Source: Fuerstiella sp041398845
GTDB taxonomy: Bacteria > Planctomycetota > Planctomycetia > Planctomycetales > Planctomycetaceae
DNA: 64,000 nucleotides
NCBI GenBank assembly: GCA_041398845.1
Contig: JAWKTZ010000006.1
Coordinates: 1,736,001-1,800,000 of the forward strand
Reading direction: 5' to 3'
Positions 27,856 to 36,786 of this stretch are shown here, piece after piece. The translations under genes and the position numbers were made by a program. Each line of letters begins with the position of its first letter. Position 1 is the stretch's first letter. The notes under the pieces are model-generated. The model worked only from the letters and a program-made list of their open reading frames with translations. It was not told the origin of the DNA and did no database searches.

Positions 27856-28146
27856 AATCGTGTTTCCACTGAGGCGAAACGGGCATCGACAAAGTCAGGT
27901 TAGTCGACGTATTGACGTGCCGACCAACGCCTTGACTCCGCCACGATTGTCACTCGCAGCGATGTCGGCGTCAATCATTTGTCATTGAAGGATACGCATT
28001 TCTGCTCGAAAATCCGCACATTCAAAGTCTGCTGGCCGTTTAATGAAACAACACAACCTGTCGGAAAATGCGGAGATTGCTTTCATCCGTGGCAATTCTC
28101 GATACGTTGTGTCGCGGAAACGCCGTTGAAACTCAGGGATTTGCCG

Positions 28147-28797
28147 ATGCCGGCCAGTGAATCAGACAGACAGCTTGTGCAGCGGATCCGCGAGGGGCGA
28201 TCGGAGGCATGGCAGGAGTGCATTGATCTGTTCGAAGGACGACTCCTTGCTTTCGCCAGAAGTCGTTTGGCAGACAAGAGTTCCGCTGAGGATGTGGTGC
28301 AGGAAACCTTCCTGGGATTTCTGAAGGCTCTTCCCAACTATGACGAAAACACTCCGCTCGAATCCTGGTTATTTTCCATTGCCGCTCACAAACTGATCGA
28401 CGCGATGCGGCGTTCCGGCCGTCGGCCGACGGTTCCGCTGTCGCTGCCGGATTCCGATGGCCGCCCTGGTCGCGAACCGGTCGGGGCTGCTCGAGCTGCC
28501 TCCAGCATGCTCCGCAGCCACGAAAGATCTCACGCGGAAGCCGCCGTCGTTGAAACCTGCCTGCAGGAACTTATTGCGGACTTCAAATCCAGTCAGGCGT
28601 GGGAACGGCTTCAGTGTGTGGAGCTGATTTTTGTCCTTGGCTGGCCGAACAAGCACGTGGCTCGTCGTTTGAATATCACCGAGCAGGCCGTGGCAAATCA
28701 CAAGTTTTTCGTGGTTTCGAAGCTGAAAGAGGCCGCTCGGCGAGCTCGACTGCAGAACGTGAATCTGGATGGCATGGGACTGGACGGCGATTCGTAG
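28147..28797 (+). CDS. ECF-type RNA polymerase sigma factor
   Basis: A 216-residue sigma-70-family protein. Region 2 is clear (AWQECIDLFEGRLLAFARSRL, then AEDVVQETFLGFLKAL, and LESWLFSIAAHKLIDAMRR), and region 4 carries a helix-turn-helix (HVARRLNITEQAVANHKFFVVSKL). I chose ATG 28147 with AGGGA seven bases upstream; a longer frame starts at 27979 but adds residues unlike sigma factors. A 25-residue Pro/Gly/Arg-rich linker joins the regions. No anti-sigma gene lies next to it. Confidence 0.88.
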   Translation: MPASESDRQLVQRIREGRSEAWQECIDLFEGRLLAFARSRLADKSSAEDVVQETFLGFLKALPNYDENTPLESWLFSIAAHKLIDAMRRSGRRPTVPLSLPDSDGRPGREPVGAARAASSMLRSHERSHAEAAVVETCLQELIADFKSSQAWERLQCVELIFVLGWPNKHVARRLNITEQAVANHKFFVVSKLKEAARRARLQNVNLDGMGLDGDS

Positions 28798-29071
28798 GCG
28801 GCCCGGCACGGCGAACCTTCTCATTCCCCGCACAAACCGGCGATGAACGCCGGGAACGGCTTGTCAGGCGGCTTTGCCCACGGTACGATCCGCGATTCGA
28901 TTTTCCATGGGGTTTTCCAAATCGCTTGAGCGTCCGGTGTGCGACGGCACTCTCGCTCGCGTCAGCAAACCCTCTGGCAGTCGCGTGTTGGGCTTTCCCG
29001 GGCTGCGGTGAAACAGTCGATACCACGCGCTGTCGCTCGTGTTCTGTTTGTTTTTCTATCTGGCTGATGTC

Positions 29072-30553
29072 GTGTTCGAAGGTATTACAGAAAGTCTGAC
29101 GGGTGCGTTTTCGGCTTTTCGGGGAACCGGAAAGATCACTGAAGCCAACATCCGCAACGGCATGAAGCAGGTCCGCACGGCCCTGCTTGAGGCGGACGTT
29201 GCGTTTGATGTCGTCAGGGACTTTGTCGAACGCATCACAGAACAGGCGATCGGTGCCGACGTCCTGAAGTCGCTGAAACCGGAACAGCAGATCGTCAGCA
29301 TTGTGCATCAGGGGCTGATTGACCTGATGGCAGGCGATCATTCACTGCCCATCAAGGCCGATGGCATCACCATCATCATGATGTGTGGCCTGCAGGGGAG
29401 CGGAAAAACAACAACCTGCGGCAAACTGGCTCGCATGCTGAAAGAGGGCGGCAAACGGCCCATGCTGGTGGCGGCGGACCTGCAGCGCCCGGCGGCCATC
29501 GAACAGTTGAAAGTGATTGCACAGCAGGTGGGCTGTCCTGCTTATGCAGAAGATCCCGCCAACAGCGACCCCGTGCAGGTCTGTCGCAACGGAGTGAAGC
29601 AGGCCAGGGCTGAGGGGGCAAGCGTCGTCATCCTGGACACCGCTGGTCGGTTGGGCATCGACGAAGCGTTGATGAAGGAACTGCAGCAGATCGACAGCCG
29701 CGTCAGTCCCGACATGTGCCTGTTCGTCTGCGATGCGATGACCGGACAGGACGCCGTTAACAGCGCCAAAGCATTCAACGAAGCGCTGGAACTGGACGGT
29801 GTCATCCTCACCAAACTGGACGGTGATACTCGCGGTGGTGCGGCACTGAGCGTGCGAGCGGTCACCGGCGTTCCCATCAAGTTTATCGGTGTGGGTGAAC
29901 AGTTGGATCGCCTTGAGCAGTTCCATCCGGACCGCATGGCCGGACGAATTCTGGGCATGGGCGACGTGTTGTCACTTGTTGAGAAAGCTCAGCAGGAATT
30001 CAACGAAGAAGAAATGCTGGCCCAGCAGGAAAAGATGCAGCAGGGCAAGTTCACGCTGGATGACTTCCGCAAACAAATGCGGCAGATCAAAAAGCTGGGC
30101 TCCATGCGGGAAGTCATGAAAATGATTCCCGGTATGGGAAAAGTCGTCGATCAGATGGGTGACCTGAACCCGGAAGACGACATGAAGCGAATCGAAGGCA
30201 TCATCAATTCGATGACGCTGGATGAACGCAGCAATCCGGACAAAATCGACCGCAGTCGCCGAACTCGCATCGCCAATGGCAGCGGAGTTCCTCCGGCGGA
30301 AGTCAACAAACTGCTCAAGGACTTCGGATCCATGGGCAAGATGATGCAGGACATGTCCAACATGGGTCTGAAGGATCGCATGAAGGCAGTCAAGCAGATG
30401 GCCGATGGCGGCATGATGAATCCGGGAGCCGAGATTCGCGAAAAGAAGCTTCGCAGCAAACGAGGGCCTCAGGATTCCGCACAGTTGCGGGACAAACGCA
30501 AAAAACAGCGAAAAGACGCCGCAAAGCAGAAAAAACGCAACCGCAGAAGGTAG
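29072..30553 (+). CDS. ffh: Signal recognition particle protein Ffh
   Basis: A 493-residue GTPase that binds signal sequences and SRP RNA. I chose GTG 29072 because it gives the family start (FEGITESLTGAF); a GTG at 29039 would add 11 hydrophobic residues. The NG domain has the P-loop GLQGSGKTTT, DTAGRL and TKLDGD, and the M domain is methionine-rich (for example KLGSMREVMKMIPGMG). The C-terminal tail is very basic (KKQRKDAAKQKKRNRRR). It begins the conserved ffh-rpsP-trmD-rplS run. No SRP RNA gene was seen nearby. Confidence 0.95.
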   Translation: MFEGITESLTGAFSAFRGTGKITEANIRNGMKQVRTALLEADVAFDVVRDFVERITEQAIGADVLKSLKPEQQIVSIVHQGLIDLMAGDHSLPIKADGITIIMMCGLQGSGKTTTCGKLARMLKEGGKRPMLVAADLQRPAAIEQLKVIAQQVGCPAYAEDPANSDPVQVCRNGVKQARAEGASVVILDTAGRLGIDEALMKELQQIDSRVSPDMCLFVCDAMTGQDAVNSAKAFNEALELDGVILTKLDGDTRGGAALSVRAVTGVPIKFIGVGEQLDRLEQFHPDRMAGRILGMGDVLSLVEKAQQEFNEEEMLAQQEKMQQGKFTLDDFRKQMRQIKKLGSMREVMKMIPGMGKVVDQMGDLNPEDDMKRIEGIINSMTLDERSNPDKIDRSRRTRIANGSGVPPAEVNKLLKDFGSMGKMMQDMSNMGLKDRMKAVKQMADGGMMNPGAEIREKKLRSKRGPQDSAQLRDKRKKQRKDAAKQKKRNRRR

Positions 30554-30645
30554 TTGCACGAGCTTTCGATCGCGGAAGCACAATCAAACATTTACGAGGC
30601 GCTGGCCTCAGTCACACCGCATGTTGCGGGTTTTTGGAGTTGGAA

Positions 30646-31023
30646 ATGTCAGTTCGAATTCGAATGAAGCGAATGGGACGAAAGCATCGTCCGTTTTATC
30701 GCGTTTGCATCATGGACCGTCAGCGCGCTCGTGACGGCAAGGCGATCGAAGAAGTGGGCTTTTACGATACGTCCGTGGCCGACAAGTCACAACGTGTCAG
30801 CCTGAACATGGAACGCATTGACTACTGGCTGTCTGTTGGAGCGCAGCCTTCGGAAAAGGTGAATGCTCTGATCCGCAAGGTGAAGAAAGGCGATTTCGGC
30901 GTCGCAGCCGCACCACCTCCGATGCAGGCTCCAAAGGCTCCGGAGCCGGAACCGGTTGCCGAAGCACCTGCCGCAGAAGAGGGATCAGCAGAAACGGCTG
31001 AAACCGCTGAGGGCGGCGAGTAA
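30646..31023 (+). CDS. rpsP: 30S ribosomal protein S16 with C-terminal extension
   Basis: A 125-residue protein starting at ATG 30646, six bases after GGAG. Residues 1-80 are a normal S16 (VRIRMKRMGRKHRPFYRV, then IEEVGFYD and ERIDYWLSVGAQPS). Residues 88-125 form an Ala/Pro/Glu-rich tail (APEPEPVAEAPAAEEG), making it about 40 residues longer than the usual 80-90. The trmD gene starts 9 bases after its stop. Confidence 0.96.
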   Translation: MSVRIRMKRMGRKHRPFYRVCIMDRQRARDGKAIEEVGFYDTSVADKSQRVSLNMERIDYWLSVGAQPSEKVNALIRKVKKGDFGVAAAPPPMQAPKAPEPEPVAEAPAAEEGSAETAETAEGGE

Positions 31024-31032
31024 TCGGATTCG

Positions 31033-31740
31033 ATGCGTTTTGATGTTCTCACACTGTTTCCGGAACTGTTCTCGAGCTACCTCGGGCAGAGTCTCCTGAA
31101 GCTGGCCATCCAGCGCGGTCTGGTGGACGTTCGAACACACGATTTTCGGGAATTCGGTACGGGAGAGCACCGGAAGGTCGATGATAAACCTTTCGGTGGA
31201 GGGCCGGGCATGTTGATCATGTGTCCGCCCGTCTTTGACTGTGTCGAAGCCGTCCGGGCTCAGGACGACCGACCGGCCCGACTGATCATGATGAGTCCGC
31301 AGGGACGAACTCTGAATCAGCACCTGGTCGAAGAACTGGCTCAGGAAGAACGTTTGATGGTTTTATGCGGGCGTTACGAGGGATTCGATGATCGAATTCG
31401 TGAGGGCCTGCAGCCGACGGAAATTTCGGCTGGTGACTTCATCTGCAATGGCGGAGAAGTTCCGGCCATGTTATTGATAGACACCGTGATTCGCCTGATT
31501 CCCGGCGTTTTAGGAGACGAAACCAGCAGTCGCTACGATTCGTTCAGCAACGCTGGATTACTGGAACACCCACAGTTCACGCGACCTCGGGAATTTCGAG
31601 GCATGACGGTGCCGGATGTTCTGTTAAGTGGAAATCATGAAGCCATTGCAAAATGGCAGCATGCTGAGAGTTTAAAACGAACGGCAGAGCGGCGAGCTGA
31701 CCTGCTGAACCGCACCGAATCGACTCAACAGACCGAATAG
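31033..31740 (+). CDS. trmD: tRNA (guanine-N1)-methyltransferase
   Basis: A 235-residue SPOUT-family enzyme that methylates G37 of tRNAs using S-adenosylmethionine. The N-terminus FDVLTLFPELF, the substrate loop KPFGGGPGM, and the knot region LCGRYEGFDDRI followed by GDFICNGGE are typical. It sits between rpsP and rplS as in many bacteria, with 9 bases between it and rpsP. Length is normal. Confidence 0.96.
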   Translation: MRFDVLTLFPELFSSYLGQSLLKLAIQRGLVDVRTHDFREFGTGEHRKVDDKPFGGGPGMLIMCPPVFDCVEAVRAQDDRPARLIMMSPQGRTLNQHLVEELAQEERLMVLCGRYEGFDDRIREGLQPTEISAGDFICNGGEVPAMLLIDTVIRLIPGVLGDETSSRYDSFSNAGLLEHPQFTRPREFRGMTVPDVLLSGNHEAIAKWQHAESLKRTAERRADLLNRTESTQQTE

Positions 31741-31817
31741 ACCCAATACGACAGCCATTGCCTGACACCCATGAAACCCGTTGGTTCGCAGGTTCAGGCA
31801 GACAAAGGAATCCGATC

Positions 31818-32204
31818 ATGAGACACAAGCTTCTGGACATCGTAGAAAAATCGAGCATTCGCGAAGACGCCCTGAACTTTGCCGTCGGCGACACCGTCGA
31901 TGTACATACTCGAATCCTGGAAGGCAACAAAGAACGCATCCAGGTGTTCAGCGGTGTGGTCATTGCCAAACGCGGTCATGGAACCAGCGAAATGTTCACG
32001 GTTCGTCGCATCGTGGCTGGCGAAGGTGTTGAACGCACGTTTCCTGTGAATTCTCCCAAAATCGCCAGCATCGAAATCAAACGTCACGCGCGCGTGCGTC
32101 GAGCCAAGCTGTTTTACCTGCGGGAACGCACCGGCAAAGCCACTCGTCTCCGCGAACGCAAAGCCAAGCCATGGGAAATCGATCCCAACGCCAAAAAGAA
32201 ATAG
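31818..32204 (+). CDS. rplS: 50S ribosomal protein L19
   Basis: A 128-residue ribosomal protein starting at ATG 31818 with AAAGGA upstream. The conserved segments are FAVGDTVDVHTRI, ERIQVFSGVVIAKRG, FTVRRI, GVERTFPVNSP and VRRAKLFYLRERTGKA. It lies 77 bases after trmD. The tail (PWEIDPNAKKK) is slightly longer than the minimal L19. Confidence 0.96.
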   Translation: MRHKLLDIVEKSSIREDALNFAVGDTVDVHTRILEGNKERIQVFSGVVIAKRGHGTSEMFTVRRIVAGEGVERTFPVNSPKIASIEIKRHARVRRAKLFYLRERTGKATRLRERKAKPWEIDPNAKKK

Positions 32205-32223
32205 CCGGGACACCCCGGCGGGT

Positions 32224-32271
32224 GGTGGCGCGGCGAGCTGGTGGCTGCGGTTGCAAGCCACTCCGCCGAGC
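32224..32271 (+). terminator. Possible hairpin after rplS
   Basis: A nested stem can be drawn with outer CGGCG/CGCCG-type pairing and inner GTGGCT/AGCCAC around a GCGGTTGCA loop. It starts about 20 bases after the rplS stop but lacks a T-run, so a terminator role is uncertain. Confidence 0.35.
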
Positions 32272-32290
32272 AAACCTCATCGGGCTTGTC

Positions 32291-32335
32291 ACCACAGATG
32301 AATCGCAGGTACGAGCCGTGCGATTCATCCGTGGT
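32291..32335. repeat. Near-perfect palindrome between rplS and yraN
   Basis: The arms ACCACAGATGAATCGCA (32291-32307) and TGCGATTCATCCGTGGT (32319-32335) match with one mismatch around an 11-base loop. A further ACCATCTGTGGT lies just downstream. It is in the 270-base gap between the ribosomal genes and yraN. Confidence 0.75.
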
Positions 32336-32474
32336 AACGTATACCATCTGTGGTTAGCACTTCTGCACAGACATCCTCTCCCGACGACCACAGGTACGGA
32401 CGTTATTTCGGCACTGTTCCTTCGCGGCGTTGAGCAATCCTCCTGTCGCTTTGTGTCTGCTCCGGGAGACTGCT

Positions 32475-32870
32475 GTGAAACGATTCCTGCACAAACTGCT
32501 GGGCGACAGGGGCGAACGAGCGGCCGTGCGGTTTCTGAAACGCAAGGGTTACCGCATTCTGGCAAAGCAGTATCGGAACGACTTCGGCGAAATTGACATC
32601 ATTGCTCTGGATGGCAATCGCATTGTGTTTGCCGAAGTGAAGACTCGCCAGTCCACCGATGCCGGGCAGCCATTCGAAGCGGTAGATCGACGCAAGCAGG
32701 AAAGGCTGACCAAACTGGCATTGGTCTGGCTCAAAAAACACAGACGCCTTGAGCAGCCTGCTCGGTTTGATGTGATCTCTGTCGTGTGGCCGTCCGGTGC
32801 CAAAGAGCCGGACATCCAGCACTTCATCAACGCGTTCGAAGCAGTCGGGAACGGTCAGTTCTTCCGATGA
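32475..32870 (+). CDS. YraN/UPF0102 family nuclease-fold protein
   Basis: A 131-residue protein. I chose GTG 32475, preceded by GGGAG six bases upstream, because the family begins there (KRFLHKLLGDRGERAAVRFL). The restriction-endonuclease-like core is intact: NDFGEIDIIALDG followed by VFAEVKTR, giving the D...E-x-K pattern. UPF0102 proteins are widely conserved next to ribosomal genes and rnhB; a Holliday-junction-related nuclease role has been suggested but is not settled. Confidence 0.9.
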   Translation: MKRFLHKLLGDRGERAAVRFLKRKGYRILAKQYRNDFGEIDIIALDGNRIVFAEVKTRQSTDAGQPFEAVDRRKQERLTKLALVWLKKHRRLEQPARFDVISVVWPSGAKEPDIQHFINAFEAVGNGQFFR

Positions 32871-33047
32871 CGTCCCGTGCCCTGCTCCGGCGTTCATTCC
32901 CCGCGAGCGGCTTTTTTGGCGGAAACGCTCACTTGATGACTCGGAAAAAGCCACTCGTTCTGTTGTCGGACCCGCAGGATGTGCCGAACTCATCGACCTC
33001 GGGCCGCGCTTCGGCCAGTTAACGCGATTCGGCAGCTTTGTTCTGCC

Positions 33048-33077
33048 TTGACCCGATTTTCTTTGATCCCGTAGAAC
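33048..33077 (+). promoter_or_regulatory. Sigma70-like promoter candidate
   Basis: TTGACC (33048-33053) and TAGAAC (33072-33077) are separated by 18 bases. They match five and four of six consensus positions. It is the best such pair I see upstream of the polysaccharide export genes. Confidence 0.3.
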
Positions 33078-33085
33078 CTGCGGAG

Positions 33086-33108
33086 CACGCATCGTCTTCT
33101 GATGCGTG
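33086..33108 (+). other. Perfect stem-loop in leader of export operon
   Basis: CACGCATC (33086-33093) pairs with GATGCGTG (33101-33108) around a seven-base loop, nine bases after the candidate -10. The following run ATTTCCTTT is pyrimidine-rich. It may be a 5' mRNA structure or weak attenuator. Confidence 0.3.
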
Positions 33109-33311
33109 ATTTCCTTTCTGTTTCCGGCGAACATTTCATTTCCCCGATCCCACCTCGATCATCGCCGGCAATACACGTCCTTTCCTTCAATCTCTCCTCA
33201 ACCCACCGATTCGATTTCGCCGGAAACCGGTCGTCCTGCTGCGGAAAGCAGTGCCAGGACGCTCAGCGGATTCCGGAGGAAGTGGAGTTTCGGGCAGGCA
33301 ATGACATCCAG

Positions 33312-34412
33312 ATGAAAATCGAAAGCTCTGGAATTCCGTCCGTTCGCGCCGTCATCGTGATTGCTGCGTTGATGCTTGTGACGGGCTGCCGATCTCCGCA
33401 CATGTATCGCGCGGAAACGATGCCGCGAAGCCTGCGGCTTGCCAAACAGATCAATCCTCAGGAAATCGACATTTCGAAAATCGCCAGCTCAAACGGAGGC
33501 AGCGACCGCATTGGCCCCGGCGATGTTCTTGATCTGTCCATTGCGACCAGTCTGAATCAGGACGATCAGGTGAAGATTCCGGTTCGAATCAGTGACGCCG
33601 GAACGGCGACAATTCCCGACATCGGCGAAGTGCATCTGGCCGGCTACGAACCTCAGGCCGCCGAAGCATTGATCCGCGGACAGGCGATTAACAAAGGGTT
33701 GTACCTGAATCCGACGATTACGGTTTCCATTGCTCACAAGAAGATGAACCGCATTCGCGTGCTCGGTGCCGTCAAGGAAGCGGGCACTTACGAGCTTCCT
33801 CCGGGTGACAGCGACATCGTGTCGGCCATCGCGATCGCTGGCGGCCTTGCAGAAAATGCCGGCGAGAACGTGGAAATCCGAAATCCTTCCAGCGGTCGGC
33901 GTCAGCCGCGATCGGTGATCGCGGGCTCAGGACAGGAACCGTACTCGACCGTCAGCAGTGACGTGGAAATCAGTGGCGGCATGACTTCGTACACCGTCAA
34001 CCTTGCGTCGGCAGCAGCCTCCAGCGACAGCAGCTACAACATTCAGGACGGTGGAGTCGTCATGGTTGAGAAACGCGATCCGGCACCGGTACAGGTGCTG
34101 GGACTGGTGAACAAACCGGATATCTATCCCTTTCCGCTTGGTAAGGATCTGACTGTTCTGGGAGCCATCTCCATGGCCGGTGGACTCAAGAATCAACTGG
34201 CGGACAAAATTTATGTGGTTCGCCCGCTCGCAAACAGTGACCAGCCTGCGGTCATTCAGGTCAGCCTGCGGAAGGCCGAACTGGTCGGAGATTCCAACGT
34301 TCGTCTGGGCCCCGGCGACATCGTCATCGTCAAGCAGACTCCGGCAACGGTGTTTCTGGAAGCGCTGCAGTTGATCCGCGTCGGTGTCAACGGCACGGCA
34401 GGATTGTTCTAA
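33312..34412 (+). CDS. Wza-like polysaccharide export lipoprotein (SLBB domains)
   Basis: A 366-residue outer-membrane-type lipoprotein. I chose ATG 33312, which begins a lipoprotein signal ending in LVTGC (lipidated C26). The polysaccharide export domain starts with RIGPGDVLDLSI, followed by two SLBB-type segments (IRVLGAVKEAGTYELPPG and VQVLGLVNKPDIYPFPLG). Proteins of this family form the outer channel for capsule or exopolysaccharide export. It is directly followed by the Wzc-like kinase (33 bases), so export and chain-length control are encoded together. Confidence 0.92.
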   Translation: MKIESSGIPSVRAVIVIAALMLVTGCRSPHMYRAETMPRSLRLAKQINPQEIDISKIASSNGGSDRIGPGDVLDLSIATSLNQDDQVKIPVRISDAGTATIPDIGEVHLAGYEPQAAEALIRGQAINKGLYLNPTITVSIAHKKMNRIRVLGAVKEAGTYELPPGDSDIVSAIAIAGGLAENAGENVEIRNPSSGRRQPRSVIAGSGQEPYSTVSSDVEISGGMTSYTVNLASAAASSDSSYNIQDGGVVMVEKRDPAPVQVLGLVNKPDIYPFPLGKDLTVLGAISMAGGLKNQLADKIYVVRPLANSDQPAVIQVSLRKAELVGDSNVRLGPGDIVIVKQTPATVFLEALQLIRVGVNGTAGLF

Positions 34413-34445
34413 GTCAAACGAATCAGCGGCAGGAAGCCGAACATT

Positions 34446-36782
34446 ATGACAACGCCTCAGGGACAGGTTAGCGGTCTTCAACACGGTGCTCAGGATGCAC
34501 TGGCGACGACGCTGCATTCGATTGTTCGCTTTCTGCGAACCGTTCGTCTGCGCAGCGGCATTCTGCTGGCCTGCCTTGTCGTGTCGGGAGTGCTGGGTGC
34601 GGTCTACTACGCGACCGCAACTCGCATCTATGAATCGACGGCTTCTCTGTACATCGTGCAGGTCGGTTCGGGGGTGACTCAGGACAGCATTGGCATGGCC
34701 AGTGACCCGTCGCGAAGCATGCCCACCTTTCGGCGACTGATGAGCAGTGAAGAAGTCATGCAGGGGGCGTTCGAACGTCTGCCCGATCGCTTCCGCCATG
34801 TATTCAAGGACATGACCGATGCCGAAGCCGCTCAGGCCATTCAGAAGTCACTGTCGGTTTCAGCCGCCTTCAACACCAATGTGCTGGATCTGTCGTATCG
34901 CTCGCGCGACCCGAAAGTGGCCTGTGCGGTGGTGGGCGCCGTGTTGAGTTCCTATCAGAAGTTTATGGATGGAGTAAACACGAACGCGTCGTCCCGAAAT
35001 CTGGAAACGCTGGAAGAGCGACTTCAGGAAGTCATGGACGAACTGCTGACCCGACAGGAATACCGCAACCAACTGAAGACAGCCGTCCCGGACCTGGTCG
35101 GCGTGAGTTCTGACAGCGCGAGCGCGATGAATGTGCTTTCGGAAAACATTTCTCATCTGGTCATCAAGTACACTGATGCTCGAGAACAGACCGCACAGGC
35201 TCGCGCCACGCTCAGTGGCGTCCAGGAAGCGATTCGTCTGGGTGAAGACGTGCTGCCGTATGCGGAAGAACTGGGAGCACGGATGATGGAAGAAGGCGTC
35301 GGTCTGGGGAACCAGAGTTCCCTGGACGGCTCGCGTATCAATCAGCAGATTCTGGAACTGGAAGCGGAACTGGAAAATCAGCGGCGCAGTCTCGGGCCCA
35401 ATCATCCCACCATTCGCGATCTCATCGTCCGAATCGACAACAATCGTCGGGCTCTGCGTGAAAATCCTCTGGAACGCCGGGCCAGCACGGAACAGGCCAG
35501 TCGTGAATATCTGATTCCCAAGCTGCTGCAGGCCTCGGAACAACGACTGCAGACCGCGATTCAGCACGAGAACCAACTGTTGACTCAGTTGAACGGTGAA
35601 AAATCGCGAGCAATGGAAATGACCATGACGATGAACAAAATTGTGGACGTCGATCGTGAAATCGAGCGCCTGTACGTTCTTGCCGAACGCCTTCAGGAGA
35701 ACATGGACACAATCAGCCTGAACAAGGATACCTTCATCCGAACGGAAGTGGCCACCAAACCACAGATCGCACGGACTCCGGTTTCACCGCGACTGGTAAT
35801 CGTCGGCTTCTTTTCGATCTTTCTGGGAACAGCCGCCGGACTGGGCATCATCTGGATGCTGGACATCATGGATGACCGCTTCCGGGCTCCCGAAGAACTC
35901 AAGCTGCACCTGAATACTCAGATCCTGAGCATGGTGCCGGCCATGCAGATGCTGGACGGCGACGGCTTTGATGCCGTCATATGTCAGGCTCGGCCCAACA
36001 GTACCGAAGCCGAATCGTTTCGCAGCCTGCGGACCAATCTGGAATTCGCTCCTGGCGACAGCAGTCGCATTGTGATTACCAGTACTGAACCCGGCGATGG
36101 CAAGACCACCATTTCGTCGAACATGGCCGTCGCGTTTGCTCAAACCGGTCGTCGCACTTTGATCATTGACGCGGACATGCGACGACCGGGCCTGTCAACT
36201 CTGTTGAATCTCCGAGACGACAGGGGCCTGTCTGCCATCCTGCGTTCAGACGATGATCTCGAAACGGCGATCGCAGCCAACCTGCGGACGGCCTCCGTCA
36301 GCGGACTGGATGTGATTTCCAGCGGACCTCGTCCCGTGAACCCGGCCGAACTGTTGTCCGGTGAACGCTTTGCCAATCTGCTGGCCTGGGCGGAAACCCG
36401 CTATGATCAGATCATCGTGGACGCTCCTCCTGTGCTGGCCGTGAGTGATCCTCTGATCATTGGTCGCCTGGTCGATGGTGTCGTGCTGGTGGTTCGTCCG
36501 GACAAAGACCGGCGCCGCATGGTGATTCGCGCGGCCGAATCGCTGCGCAGCCTGGGCTGCAACCTGCTGGGAGTCGCCGTGAATCATCTGAGCGGTAACG
36601 AAGCGGATGGTTATGGATACGGCTATGGATACGGTTACGGATATGGCGATCACGACGAAGGTCCGGAACGCCATCACGCGGCGACCGAAGAAACCAGCGC
36701 CGCATCGAACCTGCTGAAGATCAGCAGTGGAGAATCCGGAACGCTCAGCAGAAACAATAAAGACAAAAAAAGGGCCGCGTGA
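34446..36782 (+). CDS. Wzc-like polysaccharide co-polymerase with tyrosine autokinase domain
   Basis: A 778-residue inner-membrane protein. A Wzz-type segment with an N-terminal helix (residues 35-58) and a long coiled coil is followed by a second helix near residues 450-475. The BY-kinase domain starts near 540: Walker A TEPGDGKTT, Walker A' IIDADMRRP, Walker B IIVDAPPVL. The tail contains six tandem Gly-Tyr pairs (about residues 722-733), a tyrosine cluster of the kind autophosphorylated in Wzc, encoded by repeating GGNTAY units. It lies between the export lipoprotein and the ligase-like gene. Confidence 0.92.
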   Translation: MTTPQGQVSGLQHGAQDALATTLHSIVRFLRTVRLRSGILLACLVVSGVLGAVYYATATRIYESTASLYIVQVGSGVTQDSIGMASDPSRSMPTFRRLMSSEEVMQGAFERLPDRFRHVFKDMTDAEAAQAIQKSLSVSAAFNTNVLDLSYRSRDPKVACAVVGAVLSSYQKFMDGVNTNASSRNLETLEERLQEVMDELLTRQEYRNQLKTAVPDLVGVSSDSASAMNVLSENISHLVIKYTDAREQTAQARATLSGVQEAIRLGEDVLPYAEELGARMMEEGVGLGNQSSLDGSRINQQILELEAELENQRRSLGPNHPTIRDLIVRIDNNRRALRENPLERRASTEQASREYLIPKLLQASEQRLQTAIQHENQLLTQLNGEKSRAMEMTMTMNKIVDVDREIERLYVLAERLQENMDTISLNKDTFIRTEVATKPQIARTPVSPRLVIVGFFSIFLGTAAGLGIIWMLDIMDDRFRAPEELKLHLNTQILSMVPAMQMLDGDGFDAVICQARPNSTEAESFRSLRTNLEFAPGDSSRIVITSTEPGDGKTTISSNMAVAFAQTGRRTLIIDADMRRPGLSTLLNLRDDRGLSAILRSDDDLETAIAANLRTASVSGLDVISSGPRPVNPAELLSGERFANLLAWAETRYDQIIVDAPPVLAVSDPLIIGRLVDGVVLVVRPDKDRRRMVIRAAESLRSLGCNLLGVAVNHLSGNEADGYGYGYGYGYGYGDHDEGPERHHAATEETSAASNLLKISSGESGTLSRNNKDKKRAA

Positions 36783-36786
36783 CCGC

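Larger units (their letters stand above)
32871..33311. other. 441-base leader region before the exopolysaccharide genes
   Basis: I see no gene here; the frame open from 33102 lacks coding character before the lipoprotein start at 33312. It holds a promoter-like pair (33048-33077) and a stem of 8 bases at 33086-33108. Confidence 0.5.

Noticed and set aside
28798..29071. SRP RNA gene next to ffh
   Set aside because: No conserved SRP Alu/S-domain tetraloop pattern was recognised; only a CCGGCG/CGCCGG stem at 28837-28853 was seen.
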